From assembly GCA_021209875.1 (NCBI GenBank), contig JAGYVD010000003.1, positions 5,799,782 through 5,863,781 of the forward strand: 64,000 nucleotides of DNA. Reading direction: 5' to 3'. The notes below the pieces were generated by a model. That model ran no database searches and had not been told where the DNA came from. It saw only the letters and a program-made list of their open reading frames with translations. Of this stretch, positions 36,331-48,352 are shown one piece after another (within the stretch, counting starts at the first letter, position 1; each line of letters starts with the position of its first letter). A program made the translations under genes and the position numbers. The DNA is from Rosellinia necatrix (Eukaryota; Ascomycota; Sordariomycetes; Xylariales; Xylariaceae).

Positions 36331-37671
36331 GGTTGGTTACTTTGCTTGCTTGCTTGAATGCCTGAATGTTTGAATGCTTGAATCTCGACACGGGAGACGT
36401 TGCGTCTCGCAGGTTTGGTTCTCTTGACTTCTCGACTCCCCTTCTTCTCGCCTTGGTCGCTTGGCTAATATCGGCGGCAGGCAGGCGGGAGTGCGGGCTG
36501 GCTAGCTCGGGCTGGCTGGCCGGGTCTGTCGCCGCCGTGCCCTTCTTCCGCATCCCTCCTCTCGTGTGCTTGCCAACCTCACCTACATACATACACTATG
36601 ATACTCGTATGTATGTACTTTGTGTGTATCCATCCCTATCTACCTAAGACTGCGGTTAACTACCTGGGTAGATGCGATGAGTAACTTTGTGACTTCCTAG
36701 TATGTAAGTAGAGATGTAACAGATACGTGCCGTGCCGTGCCTCGCTTCGCCCGTGTGGACCAGCCAACAAGCGAGCTAGCTGCAAGCCTAGAGAAGGCCT
36801 AAATTCTGTTACCGGGTTTGCTATGCTCAGCACACTACCTAAAGTACCACTACCGACCTGCCCAAGGTACGCTACACTGCGCTAATCCGACACTAAGAGG
36901 TAGGTAGGTAGTAGTTATATGTAGATAGTGTACATAAGTAGGTAAGCCGGATCTTGCCGCTCTAGCTGCGAAGGCAAGATTCGCCCTTGCCTGCCGTTGA
37001 ATTTGGTAGATACTAGTGCACAATACAGACATACACACGTTGGGTGACAAGCAGCAGCGCCACACCACCATCCTCATGCGGCACCCCTCGTCGACCGTTT
37101 GAAGTGTCAACATGTATTCAGGAAGCGAGACCCGCAATTGGTTGGGACCGTGGCCGTGGGATACATACATACATACATACATAGTACACTACATAAATGT
37201 GTAAATGTGTAAATGCAGGTAATCGGGACTGTGTGCTCCTGGGGATATTATATGATATGTAATGGGTGTATGTATGTATCAAAGTGCATCCACCTAAGCA
37301 AATCTACTGATACATAACTAACATTTGCCTGTAACTGATAGTGTTGCATCGTCTTAGAAGTGGTAGTGTTCGTACATGGCACCGGGAGCTTACCAAGCAG
37401 ATCATCGCAGTTAAGGTTGCTGTCAAAATCCGGTTCTAACGTAGCACCACGTGTTCGGGGGATTTCCCACACTGCTTGGGGCCGGGCTGTAGTGGATGTA
37501 TGTGTGTCCGTCTGTATGCATATATGTATGTACTACGTAGATACGGTTCTCCTATCTCGACTTACTGTGGTGTAAGACAGGCACTTGTCGAGAAATCCTA
37601 CCCATTCACGGTCCTGTCCTGCCCGGAGCCCTGTCCGTCTGGTTGGACCCCCATGCAAGGTAAACAACACA

Positions 37672-37711
37672 TGCTGCTGCTGCTGCTGTTGCTGCTGCTG
37701 TTGCTGCTGCT
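37672..37711. repeat. CTG/TTG trinucleotide run
   Basis: About 13 consecutive CTG or TTG triplets in a gene-free stretch. They open frames on both strands (poly-Leu or poly-Ser), but nothing around them is protein-like. Confidence 0.85.
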
Positions 37712-38418
37712 ATGTACACTACTTCTCGAGACACGCACCGCATGATGTCCACAACAAACGCGTCTTTGCACTATGTATGAGTATGTAGGTACATACATAA
37801 AACGGGATTCAAATATATATTATACGTACATAGATACATATATACATGGTGTAAATCATCGGGCTTGGCTGGAAGAGGCGGCGCTGGCACTGTGAGTATA
37901 GCAATCGTCATCCCGGAAGGGCCATCGAGTCGAGTCGTGAGCCCCATGACAGAGAAATCTGAAACCACCAATGGCGTCGAGATGGCATGATCGCCTGATC
38001 CCCGCCGTCGACCCTTGCGGGACGCGAAGCCCGTTTTGGTTTGGAGGGTCTTAGGACACGAAGCACACAGGTAACGTAACTATGTGTGTATGTATACTAG
38101 TATGTATACTAGTATGTGCGCATGTATGTGTATGGCGGCCGCGGTAGGGCAGATACCAGTACGGAGACTTGTCATTAAGTTTCAATTATCGACATGGGTC
38201 CTCTCCCATCATCGCGGGGACCCGTCGCCTTGGCGGTGCCAGCCAAACCCAGACGTTGGTAAAGGGCTGCCAATCATCAGGGCCATACAAAGGAAGTATG
38301 GATGCCTTTCAAGGCATGCATTATACTCAGGATTACTGTGCGAAGCTGGCGGTGGCAGGGCAGGGCTGTCCCAATGGATCGCGCGAATGGTCCCGTCCGT
38401 GCCATCAGCTGAACCGAC

Positions 38419-40873
38419 TTATGCCGCCTCGACAGATGTCGCATCGACGTAACGCAAATCTGCATTGTTCTCGAGCCAGTCCATCCAACTACCGAGGAAC
38501 TTGCTACCTCTGTATCCCGGGACGAGAGCGGCGAGGACGGGTTAGAAACCTGGCTTTCGATCCCACGCGCATGGGCAAGATAGGGAGATCATGGCTGGAT
38601 ATCATGGATATGTACCAACCGAAAAATGACAAGTGGCTTACCTCTTGACGGTCTCTGAATCACCCACCACCACGAGCGAACGCTTCGGTCGTGTCATGGC
38701 AACTGCCATTGGTTATTCACCAGCTCCTCGGGGGTAGCGTATGGGGTGCTCCCGGCATTGATGCTGCTACGGCGTGAAGACACAGGGGTGACTCACCATT
38801 CAGCCGGCGTTTCTCGCTTAGAAATCCGACCTCGCCCTCGGTGTTGCTCCGGACCAAGCTGACGATCACCGCCTCCTTCTCGCGGCCCTGGAATCCATCG
38901 ACAGACCCGAGTTCAATGCCCGGAAAGGCCTCCTTGAGCGGGGCTAGGAGCCCAAGCTAGTTATTGGACAAGGGGAACCGCGTCAGCGTGCCGACCCGAC
39001 AGTGCGCTGCGCAAGGATAACCAAGAATGAGACGATTCCCCTAAGAAGGGGGGGAAAAGAAAAAAAAAACAAAAGAAGAAGAAGGCCGCGTCCAACGTCT
39101 CACACTCACCTGTGCATTGTAAGGAGTGACGACGGCAATGTCCTCCGGTTTGACGCCCGCACTGACCAGCTTTCTGACGTGCTGTCGTACCGATGCGGCT
39201 TCCATTTCGTTGCTTTTACTTTCTCCGTAAAGCGATCTAATGCTCCCTTTCTTACCCCCGGTGTCCTCCTCCTCGTTCCTCTCGGGGAAGTCGCCGCCTT
39301 GCGTGTCGATAAAGATCACGGGTTCACTGGTATCTTCCGTGTCTTCTACCGCATAGGGCAGATCTTTCAGCAACCGGGCACCAACAGCTTCCGCGGCGAT
39401 CAACTTAGATTCATATAAGTGGTCAGATGGAAAACGCATGATAGCTTCGTGCATTCGGTACTGCGTGGTGAGCATTCGTTTGATTGGTGAACCGTGCAAT
39501 GACAGGAGCCGATCGAATAGCGTTGTCTCAAGGGACACACCCTTCATTAGATTCCCCCCTTCTTTAATCTTCGGCTTAACCTTCGAGTTCGTCGATTTGA
39601 CAGTAGGTGGTAGTTGAAGGTGATCGCCGGCGCACACGACTTTCTTGGCCGCCAGCAGTGGGACCCAGCACTGCGCTTCGAGGGCTTGGCTTGCCTCGTC
39701 GATGATAATGACGTCGAAGACCTCATTCCTTAGTTGATGCCCTCCGGCACCGTGCAAAGTAGCGAGGACGACCTTGCTGCCTTTGATCAGAGTGCTGACA
39801 CACCTCCGCTCCCTCTCTCTGAATTCCTTCCGCAGTTCCTTGAGGTCGCCATAGATCGCCTTACGTTCCCGTCCGTTCCTCGTCTTCTTGATAGACGCCT
39901 GTTTCGCATCCATCTCGGAGCGTATGTCGCGGACGATTAGACCAGCCTCGGATGTCCGGGTGAGAACATCCAGGGAGTGGTCGAGAACGGAAGGAAGTAG
40001 CCTTGCGGGGTGGCCAAGTCGGAGTATAGGTATCTTGTGTGGAGACAGCCGCTCGACGATGTTGTCGACAGATATGTTCGATGGGCCGCATACCAGGATC
40101 CGTAGGTCTCGCTTTGCCATCTGGAGAATCAATTCGATGAGGGTATGAGTCTTGCCAGTCCCCGGCGGCCCGTGGATCAAAGCAACCTCGGGGGATGCGA
40201 GTGCAAACCGAATGGCGTCTTTCTGCGAGTCATTCAGCGTCGGGTCCAACCATTCTATCTTGCCGTACTCGGGATCCGTGGCGAGGTGGCGAGGCACAGT
40301 CGACGGACTGCTCAGCCCGAAGAGCACCCGTATGAAGCTAGTATACTCGGATTCGGCCATCTTCAGCAGCTTCTCCATGGTCGAGTGCATCCGGCGGTGG
40401 GTGACGTCGTCGGCGAGCTTGACCAGCCAGACGCGGGCGGAGAGCGACAAAGCATCTTCCTTGTCCTCGTCGACGGCGACAGCGACGGCGTCCTTCCTTA
40501 TCTTGGTCACGACTCCGCGGGCGCCTTTCTTCTCCAGATCCTTGACCTCGCGCCTCTTTGCGCCACCGGGCGGCTGCTCCGACACGAGCACGATATCGCC
40601 GGTCCGGATGCCGTGTTCGGGGAGCTCGCCGCCAGCGCCCACCGTGGCACTGTCTGGGCCGAGCTCAAGCACGGTTCGGCCGCCGAGGCCGGTCCTCTGC
40701 GAGGAGACGAGCAGGTTGGTGATGGCAAGGCCGGCACGCTGTAGCGACGTAGGGGTGGCATTGGCGATGAGGCTGCTCGTCTCTTGCAGCTCGCTCTGGA
40801 GCTCGACATCGAGCAAGGCAAGTTGTGTGCCCGCAAAGGCGGGGATATCGACTGATGGCGTGAGGAGCGACAT
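38419..40873 (-). CDS. HCS1: Upf1-like superfamily 1 DNA/RNA helicase (Hcs1/IGHMBP2 type)
   Basis: Four minus-strand exons, 39110-40873, 38797-38956, 38642-38702 and 38419-38509, encode 691 residues. Introns are 153, 94 and 132 bases with gtgagt, gtgagt and gtaagc donors. Every junction restores family sequence: [21 protein letters not shown], then [21 protein letters not shown], then [14 protein letters not shown]. The N-terminal domain is an Upf1-like beta-barrel region. Helicase motifs include Walker A GPPGTGKT (about 232), DEASQ Walker B (about 391), QYRMH, and [10 protein letters not shown] with the R-finger region near the end. Yeast Hcs1 is a 5'-3' helicase associated with DNA polymerase alpha; IGHMBP2 acts on ribosomes and tRNA. 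The first ATG gives a normal-length protein. Confidence 0.92.
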
Positions 40874-41793
40874 CCTTGCGCGGTTCCCTTCTCTTATAAT
40901 ATAAGTACCTCCCTACCTCCCATGTAGTCAGCCCGCAATCTACCTAAGTCCCGAGCCAACTGATCTACTGCCCGCTGTCCAGTAGTCAGCTTGGTAGGTA
41001 GGTACCTGTTACCCGTCTATCAGTGCATCGTATGTTGTTGTTAATGTTTTATTACCTAGGTATCAATAACGCACCTACTTGTTAGAACTACCTATCTCTT
41101 TAGCTTCCAAGGTAACCGAAATAGGCACATTGCATAGGGAGGTGCAAGGCGTAGGGTGCATAAGCCGCAATTATAGTGGGGGGTTATATGTATCTTAGGT
41201 ACCTAGGTAGTAGTAGCAGCAGCAGTAGTAGAAGTGATATAGGTAGGTAGGTAGTAGGTAGGTAGGGTAGTTGAGTAGTCCCATAGGATTATAACATTAG
41301 GTACCTGAGATGCTATATGTTTCTACCAAAACGTTCCGTGCCAAAGCTCCCGAGATCGCGTTCTAGACCTGCACTGGCAGCGACTGAGAGAGACTGAAAC
41401 ACCAACTCAATACGTCATGGGATAGGATTCAGGCTCTCCCAACGTTGCTACCTTGTAACAGGTAACGCAGCGGTCTACCAGGTGAGAGAATGGGCCAGTG
41501 TTCTTACCACGATGAATGATGTAAAATTAGCTAGTTACGCAATTAATAAAATATACCAATATAGCGATACAAATATAGATATCATGAGCGCCATACCCAA
41601 CCGTAGTATCAAATTTCCTCCTGTCCATGCTTCCTCTTGCCCATATTGCCCTCCTGTCCATGTTTCCCTCTTGTCCATATTTCCCCCCTGTCCATGTTGT
41701 CAGGCCGCACTATTCGGGCCCTCATGCATTAGAGGCCTCGCAAGCCAGGCTTAGCGGGACCGTTTTACCTTAACACGGTAGACCTGGCTGGGC
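40874..41793. other. Intergenic interval
   Basis: No gene. It contains dense TAGGTA/TACCTA runs and an AGCAGTAGT tract at about 41205-41280. A short repeat of (T)GTCCATGTT/ATTTCCC-like units at 41620-41700 lies in the 3' region of the DUF202 gene. Confidence 0.5.
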
Positions 41794-43055
41794 TCACTGC
41801 GTGCTAGGTGGCTGAACGACAACCACGACAATCAGACTAACAATCATGAGAGCAAACGACAAGAGGGATATCAAGATGATTGGGCCTCTGGATGCCGGGA
41901 ATTTGCCTTTCAATAGCCATTGCTGTGGTTGGTGAAATCTCTGATAGCCTAACAACAGCACTAGTATCGATATGCCGATAAACGTAGTGCCGAGCGGCCG
42001 CCCCAGGCGTCGAAACTGATCATTGTTCGGGCTGTCGGTTAGGGAAGCGTTGAGGCGAAATAGCTGGGTGATGGCTATGCCGATAGATGCAAATGCGAGG
42101 GATGTCCGGAGCCAGGCAAGGAAGGTGCGCTCTGTATCGCCCCCCAATATCAGTTTCCAAGCCTCATACGAGCAGCGACGAGCTCAGCAGGGGCACTTGT
42201 CGTTCGGGACATACCTACGGCCAGATGATCTCTAGCCACGCTACCCGTGTTCTCCAATTCGATTGACCAGATGCCATCCAAATAGCCCCAGAGCCAATGG
42301 CTGGCTTCTTCCTCGTGGACCGTGTTCGTGTCCTGGCATGGGGGAATCGCTCCCGTCTGTGGCAACGACTGGCGGCTGCGGAGGCTCGGCGACGATCGTG
42401 TGCTTTGGTAGTTCACCCCGTTGCTCGCTATCCCGAGGGTCGTCCTCTCGTCGGGTTCATCAGCATGGTGGGAGAGCGGCGGCATGCGTTCGGCGGGCAT
42501 AGCAGGGGTTCGCCTGGGAGAGAAGCCCTGCAAGTTCATGGAACTGGCGCGTTGTCTCCCTACCTAGATGGGCGGCCAAGATGGTCAGTCAGGCAGTCAG
42601 GCAGTCGGGGAGTCAGTCGGGGAGTCAGTCGGGGAGTCAGTCGGTCGGTCGGGCAGTCCATTCGTGCTGCGCGTGAGACCCCCGAGGCATCGGCTGTTGG
42701 AATTACGTGAGTGGGTGGAGTGCAGCAGCGGCGGGGCGGGAGTTTATTGTACCTAGGTAGCTTGGCCCGGTCGGTCTCCTCGCTAGCACTGGAACCAAGG
42801 TAGCTGAGCCATGGTACTGGGGAGACGGGCATGGGCATTTAGGCGGGGATAGGCGAGCAAACAAAACACACGAACCTCGAGGATCTCATTGATCCTCTCC
42901 TGCGTGGACTGCCGCCGGTGAGGAGCCGAGGTGCCAGCAGGTGCAGCGCTTTGCATATTCGACAACACCGATTGCGACGACACGGTCCTCCGGATCGCCG
43001 TCGGTGAGGACGAACCGTGCGATCTAGTCGAGCCAGTGGCGTTACCGGAGGCCAT
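41794..43055 (-). CDS. DUF202 (YidH-like) three-pass membrane protein
   Basis: Exons 42876-43055, 42215-42563 and 41794-42131 on the minus strand encode about 288 residues. The last splice (intron 83 bases, gtatgt...gatacag) rebuilds the family core DHLAVERTFLAWLRTSLAFASIG, followed by LGTTFIGISILVLLLGYQRF and a final ILISLLSFALMIVSLIVVVVV segment, making three membrane helices. The N-terminal 175 residues are a Ser/Pro/Arg-rich cytosolic tail. The first intron (312 bases) has two in-frame acceptors, 42564 (longer protein) and 42528 (12 residues shorter); I chose the first AG. Fungal DUF202 proteins are vacuolar or plasma-membrane proteins of uncertain function, some linked to polyphosphate or transport. 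The core is certain; the first exon is probable. Confidence 0.8.
42596..42650. repeat. 12-bp minisatellite (GTCAGTCGGGGA)
   Basis: About three and a half 12-base units plus related GTCGG words, lying inside the first intron proposed for the DUF202 gene. Confidence 0.85.
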
Positions 43056-44710
43056 TATAGCATAAATACGGTAACAACGGTAACACACGAACGTATAGTT
43101 GCTTTTTCCTTTTTTCCTTTTTTTCCTTTTTGTCTTGTCGAGCGCGAGTTGGGTCAAACGTCAAACGCAACCCGACTGGCGAGGAGTGCGGCAGAATGCG
43201 GCAGAAGTGGATGTGGCATTAACGCGGCGGCAGCTATCTCTGTTGTAGCCCGAGAGGCCGGTCCGGTGGTGCGCATAACTGGAGACAGCGAACAAGGTAT
43301 TGCATCGTCGGTATGGTTTTCCCATCCCACCAGGTAGCGAGTGCCCAGGTGCCCAAAGTTAGGCAGATGGGCGGTAAATGATGCGTGACAGTTAGACAAA
43401 GATGAGGAAGACGATGAACGGGGAAAGGGCCACTTTCGTGTTTTGACGCAAGAAACACGACGATGAGGGAGGAAATGATATCTACCTAGACAGGTTGGTG
43501 CCAACAAGCATGCCTAAGGAGCTAGGGTCACCTACTTACTTAAATGCTGAAGCAGAGCTCGGGCAGCTTACGGGCACCTACGAAACCCACCTAGATAGGG
43601 ATCTTAGGTAGGTAGCTTGGCGAGGAACGGTGCTTATTTTCACTGAGCGAGGGGCGAATTCAAGCGGGGTCAATTGGAAAAACTACCCTTTCTGGCACCA
43701 TGCAGAGCGGATCTTGAAAGCACGTCATCGCCGCCTCTTATCCTCTATCTGCCAGGTAGACATCATCCATTTATCAAGTACGTTTTTCTTGACCTTGCGC
43801 CACAATTAACATGCCCAATCTGTAAACGTTAGCGCCGTGGATAGCTCGCGACATAAAGATAAAACTCAGCAAGAAAACCACGGTCGTATTCATGTCATAT
43901 CAATCACCCAAACCTATATCTGTCTTATTTCATACGATATTCTCTACCTAGGAAGGAACGATGCCTACCTAATACCCATGAATTCTCTATCAGTCCAGGA
44001 TTCATGTGAACATACGTGCTTATACATATGAAATATGTATCGCCTCATCATGTTCGTCTTATTGAAGCCGAGACAAGTACTTATGGGACAGGTAAACCCC
44101 CACCTACCCGCTATAGCATGGGATCTTACCAAACCAGCCAATAGGAGAGCAGAAACCACCTTGGGTATAGCTCGCTTCTATTTAGGACTCTCCGACTGTA
44201 CTACACGTGGATCTATCTCAGATACATGTAGAATATACTCTTCAGTGACCTCTCTTCTTCTTCTTCTTCCCCCTTTTTTTTTTACGACATATTGTCCCTC
44301 TGGCAGTTCTGCCCCCTAGCTAGTTACTCTTATTCCTGGGAATAACGGATACCCACGATCTGACATCCGTAGTTGTACCTGGTACATACTCGCACCAGCC
44401 ATGGATCATGACTTCGGAGATCAATAGCTCGACCGTGTGCCGGATATCTAGCCCATCTTACGCCCTGACTGCCTAGAATATGCAGAGCTACCCTCCGTGT
44501 TCGCCATGACGGACTTTCTGATCCCCCTACATCCGTCGCCATTCCCTCGTCTTGAGGGCACAGGCAACGGCATATAAAGGGCGACTGGTCCCCGATGATG
44601 GCCGCTCTCATTTGTTTTCCTATCATTCACGAACACAATACACAATCTCCAAGTCCCTAACCCACACATTCCGTTTTATTCTCTCCAGAGTCATAATTCC
44701 GCAGCCGAAA
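43056..44710. other. Divergent intergenic interval
   Basis: No gene is supported. It contains the promoters of the DUF202 gene (-) and the aldo/keto reductase (+), a TTTTTCC run near 43105-43130 and a CTTCTT/T-run near 44250-44283. Confidence 0.5.
44573..44578 (+). promoter_or_regulatory. TATA box of the aldo/keto reductase gene
   Basis: TATAAA about 135 bases before the ATG at 44711, in otherwise GC-balanced sequence. The position suits a fungal core promoter. Confidence 0.45.
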
Positions 44711-46108
44711 ATGGCCTACAAGATTGTTGGGAAAAATGTGCAGGACATTGGATTTGGTCTGATGAGTATGCCCTGTCTCTCTTCTCTCCGGATCGTGAAA
44801 AGACATATCAATGAACGATCACTAGGTCTAAACTTGCCTCGCGAGGAACCTATCCCGGTTGACGATAAAATTTCTATGATCAAAGCGGCCATTGACTCTG
44901 GTGCCAACCTCTTAAACGGCAGCGAATTCTATGGCCCATCGCTGAAGGATAATTCGTTGACCTTGCTGAAAAGCTACTTCGAGAAATATCCGGAAGATGC
45001 CGACAAGTGAGTTCGCCATATGATAACCACTCTCGGCCCCCTTCATGCGCGATCGGGACAAACATGAATGGTTCAGTCCGAAAAGCAATAAAACTAATCT
45101 GCCGAAGGGTTGTCATCAGCATCAAAGGTGGGATGCGCCTGCCGATGGAAGTGGACAACAGCCCTGAATTCACCCGCGCGTCGATTGAGAACTGCCTCAG
45201 TCTCATCGGGGACAAGGGTAAAATTGATTTATGGGAGATGGCCAGGCGAACCACACAAGACGAGTACATCCAATCTCTTCGTGCCATCGACAGCTACGTC
45301 AAAAAAGGGAAAATCGGTGGCGTAACACTGAGTGAGGTGAACGCGAATAGCATCCGACAGGCAGCGAAAGTCGTTAAGGTCGCCGGCGTGGAAATTGAAC
45401 TTTCTCTCTTCCACACTGACCCCCTTCATAACGGCATCTGCGCAGCTTGCGCGGAACTTGACATCCCCATTTTTGCCTACTCTCCTCTTGGTGTAAGTTA
45501 TCGATACTTCTGGCTGAAAAAGCAACGGCACTACGACACAGTGGCTTGCTCTCGTCCTTCCCTGGCGGCCCGGCTATGCTAACTATCTGCTCTTAGAGGG
45601 GATTTCTCACCGGTAAGGTCCAGAAGCCCGAGGACATTTACGTCTACTTTAGGCAGATGCCCCGTTTCCAAGAAGCACACTTCGATGAGAATATGAAACT
45701 TGTCGATAAGGTCAAAGAATGGGCAGCTAAAAGGGGTTGTACGCCGGCGCAGTACGTTCTTCTTTGAGCTTGTTGATTTCCCCTCCGAGATTGTCAATCT
45801 CATTGGCCCCGTAGATATCCAGAAGCCTTGGGACTTAGGACGCTTACTAATAGTTGGTGCCATGCAGGTTTTCCATCAACTGGCTCGCGGCTCTCTCTAG
45901 TCGGCCAAACATGCCCAAGATCATACCTATTCCTGGCGCGGCTAACCTGGAACGCATCAAGGAGAACATCTATGAGGTGAAACTTACCGATGAAGATATG
46001 GACGAGGTTGATGGTTTCCTCAATGAGTTCAACATTTCCGGAGAGAGATTCCCCGAGGTACATGCTAGGTGGCTCGATTCCAACGAGACAACCGAAGTCA
46101 CCGCTTGA
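44711..46108 (+). CDS. Aldo/keto reductase, pyridoxal-reductase-like
   Basis: Five exons, 44711-44765, 44826-45006, 45108-45492, 45597-45751 and 45868-46108, encode 338 residues. All four introns (60-116 bases) have consensus donors and most have CTAAC/CTAAT branch points. The joined protein runs VGKNVQDIGFGLMSLN, GANLLNGSEFYGP (Tyr about 53), VVISIKGGM (Lys about 85), FAYSPLGRGFLTGK, then the NADPH-phosphate site IPIPGAANLERIKENI. This is the (beta/alpha)8 NADPH-dependent reductase fold. The classical Asp and His of the tetrad are replaced (Asn in LLNG, and WEMARR), as in the fission yeast pyridoxal reductase (Plr1) group. Pyridoxal reduction is therefore the best guess, not proven. It is the last ordinary metabolic gene before the subtelomeric belt. 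Confidence 0.88.
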
Positions 46109-46861
46109 TCCACCCAGGGGTTTGATAGGAGACGAGAAAGTCAAAGATAAATTATGGGGTACGCACTTAATTCTTCTTGAATGACTTATCTATTGAAGCT
46201 TTAAATAAAATTTGAATTCCTCCCAATTTTCACTGTGTCAGTTGACGCAGTTCACAACACGCCAAATTTCCCTACTCAGCTACTACCCGGTTACAGTGGC
46301 GCTCGCTGAGATGGTAAGGGCCACTGACATTGGTGGTGAGAGCAGGTAAAAAAGTAGGTATGCGACGGAGATGGTAGACACTGAAGAACCATCTGGGGGA
46401 CGCTGGAAAGTGCATGAAGACCAGTGCTTGGGGCATATGCCGTACCGTTTTGGAATTGTCACGAAATCAAGCCCTAGGCTGACCAAACTCTGGGTCGGAA
46501 CACTATGCATCTAAAGCTGAGTCGCTGGCGACTACCATTACAGAGGGAACTTCACTTCCTCGTTTCTCGCTTTTTTTTCCTTATCAATAATGCCTATCTA
46601 TCACTCAGGAATAATCCACGATAGCTTTTTCGCCTCCTTTTTTTGGTTTTTATTATTATTAATTTTTTTTTTTTTTAAAAAAAAAAAATTGGTTCAGGGA
46701 CAACGTCGGTTCAAGACACTAGACTAGATGACACTATTACCCCCACGCTCGACAAGCCTAAGTGGCTTCACGTTTTGTTATGTTCAGTTGCGAGGTATGG
46801 TAGACTGTTTTTATAAACAGAGCAAGATCGGCGGTCTCCAACTAATCCATTCGTTATATAA
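46109..46861. other. Intergenic interval with T-run/A-run palindrome
   Basis: No gene is supported. A run of 14 T followed by 13 A forms an A/T palindrome at about 46664-46690. The sequence from 46.7 kb leads into the NTPase remnant. Confidence 0.5.
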
Positions 46862-47986
46862 CAAGCTGTTGACCCCAGGGCCAACTTACTAGGGTTTGGA
46901 GGCGAGCAGGCATATGAAAAAAAATACGCCCTTCAGTGGCTGCTCTCCCAGCAGGAGTATAATAAGTTCCAGGATTGGAGAAAGGGAGATAACCAGTTGC
47001 TCCTTGTCACGGGCGGAGCCGGAAGTGCGAAGTCTCTGCTATTATCAACGGCGGCTGACAATTTGAATCACACCATGCTAGCGAATAGAACTTCTGACGG
47101 ACGCCCAAGCGTATTGTACTTCTTCTGCGGAAGTGAGCGGCACTCCATTTCCTCGGTTTTGCAAAGCTTGATTGGGCTTCTCCTCACACAACAGTCGTCA
47201 CTTGAATACCATTTCAAGGCGCTTTGTGAGTCAACTAATCGGCAATACTTCAACCACCCAAATGATTTTATAGCCCTCGCAGGCTTGTTCTATAACATGA
47301 TACGGGACAATGATTTTGCTGGGACTTATATTATTCTCGATTCCATCGACGCGTGCGACTTCGAGACGGGGTGGCTTAAGCTCCATGACTCCCAACGTTT
47401 GATCATGTTGACGGCCCCGGTGAGCCGAAAGGTCAGATGGCGAATATCAAGCAGCAGGTTAATACACCTAGAGCTTCTCGCAGGATATCCAAAGTTCTCT
47501 CATATTCACCTTGGTGCCGCTCCCCGCGGCCTGTCCCAACTGTTTGACCAATACCTTAACCAAAAGCTTTCAGATCTAGCCCAAGAGCAAATATATACAA
47601 CCGGTTATGAAGCTGCTGTCACCAGGACAATGAAGGAGAAAGCGCAGTGTAATTTCCCGTGGGTCCGCCTAGTTTGCCAGCCTCTACAGAGGGCTGAGCC
47701 ATGGCATGCAATTAATATTGTGAACGAGATCCCGGCCGGGTTGGTGTCACTCTACGCCTATACGTTCCAGAGTTTTGAGAAACTTCCTTATCAAGACTCG
47801 CAACATTGTCGATGTATTCTCACTTTCACAGCTATTATATCTCAGCCCCTTTCTATCTTCGAATCGGCTTTCTTAGCCCGACTTCCAAAGTGTGTCGGGT
47901 CAGCAAGTATCGTGATGGAGTGCTTTATTTTTCTCGCAATCCGAAAGAACTTGGGCTACTTTACACACGTGTCAGCAAGGGCCTAA
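46862..47986 (+). pseudogene. Truncated NACHT/NLR-type NTPase remnant
   Basis: A frame open from 46862 (directly after an in-frame TAA) to TAG/TAA-type stop at 47984-47986 encodes about 374 residues. It reads like the central part of fungal NLR-type proteins. A VDPRANL...ALQWLLSQQEYNKFQDWRKGD lead-in is followed by a P-loop LLLVTGGAGSAKS, a Walker B-like TYIILDSIDAC, an FPWVRLVCQPLQR helix and the FLAIRKNLGYFTHVSA winged-helix end. The P-loop has Ala where the second conserved Gly should be. The N-terminal effector domain and the usual C-terminal WD40, ankyrin or TPR repeats are missing; the frame stops right at the HQSAKDYL-type motif. NLRs act in self/non-self recognition. I call it a decayed fragment; a functional short form is possible but less likely. 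Confidence 0.65.
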
Positions 47987-48135
47987 ATACAAACATCATT
48001 ACTGCAACGTCCGGCTATCTCACACGTCCATTTATTAATTACTCAACGATGTCTTCTCACGTTGGCTAAAATTATTGGCATGAATCAGGACTGTCTAGGC
48101 GATATCTGACTTCCGGCAGACGAACTCCAGACGGA

Positions 48136-48352
48136 CCTACTGTAAGGGCTAGGGATCACAGAGTGAATAGACAAGCATGTTCTAGGCCGTAGGTGGTTGT
48201 ATTTAGGGCTCAATAGGGTTAACAATTGATTCCTGAACCCTTCAAGACCCAAGGGGGTCCCGAAGGTCCTTATATACACCCATTTCCAGTACTAGAACCA
48301 CCCTAGGTGTCGGGTGGTAGCTAGCAGGGTCATTATTGGACCTGACACCTAC
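48136..48352. mobile_element. Solo LTR with 5-bp target-site duplication
   Basis: A 207-base element at 48141-48347 begins TGTAAGGGCT and ends CCTGACA, so it has the TG...CA (here TGT...ACA) termini of an LTR. It is flanked by identical CCTAC pentamers at 48136-48140 and 48348-48352, the 5-base duplication expected of retroviral-type integrase. A TATATA box lies at 48271-48276, as for an LTR promoter. No internal retrotransposon genes are present, so it is a solo LTR left by recombination. The element appears little mutated compared with the A+T patch beside it. Copia or Gypsy type cannot be decided from this alone. Confidence 0.8.

Larger units (their letters stand above)
32760..38418. other. 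Long gene-poor, repeat-rich interval
   Basis: 5.7 kb without a supportable gene. It is filled with simple repeats: TTC run 32905-32945, a 15-16-bp minisatellite (33174-33275), many TACCTA/TAGGTA words (34.2-34.7 kb), a T16 run near 35160, 12-bp and 8-bp units (35377-35467), a 12-14-bp minisatellite (36272-36330), ATAC runs near 36020-36060 and 37160, and a CTG/TTG run (37672-37711). Confidence 0.6.

Noticed and set aside
37585..37798. Poly-Cys, poly-Leu or poly-Ser frames
   Set aside because: They are products of a CTG/TTG microsatellite in a gene desert.
38169..38648. 159-codon plus-strand frame
   Set aside because: It overlaps, on the other strand, the last exons of the HCS1-type helicase, which are supported by family sequence.
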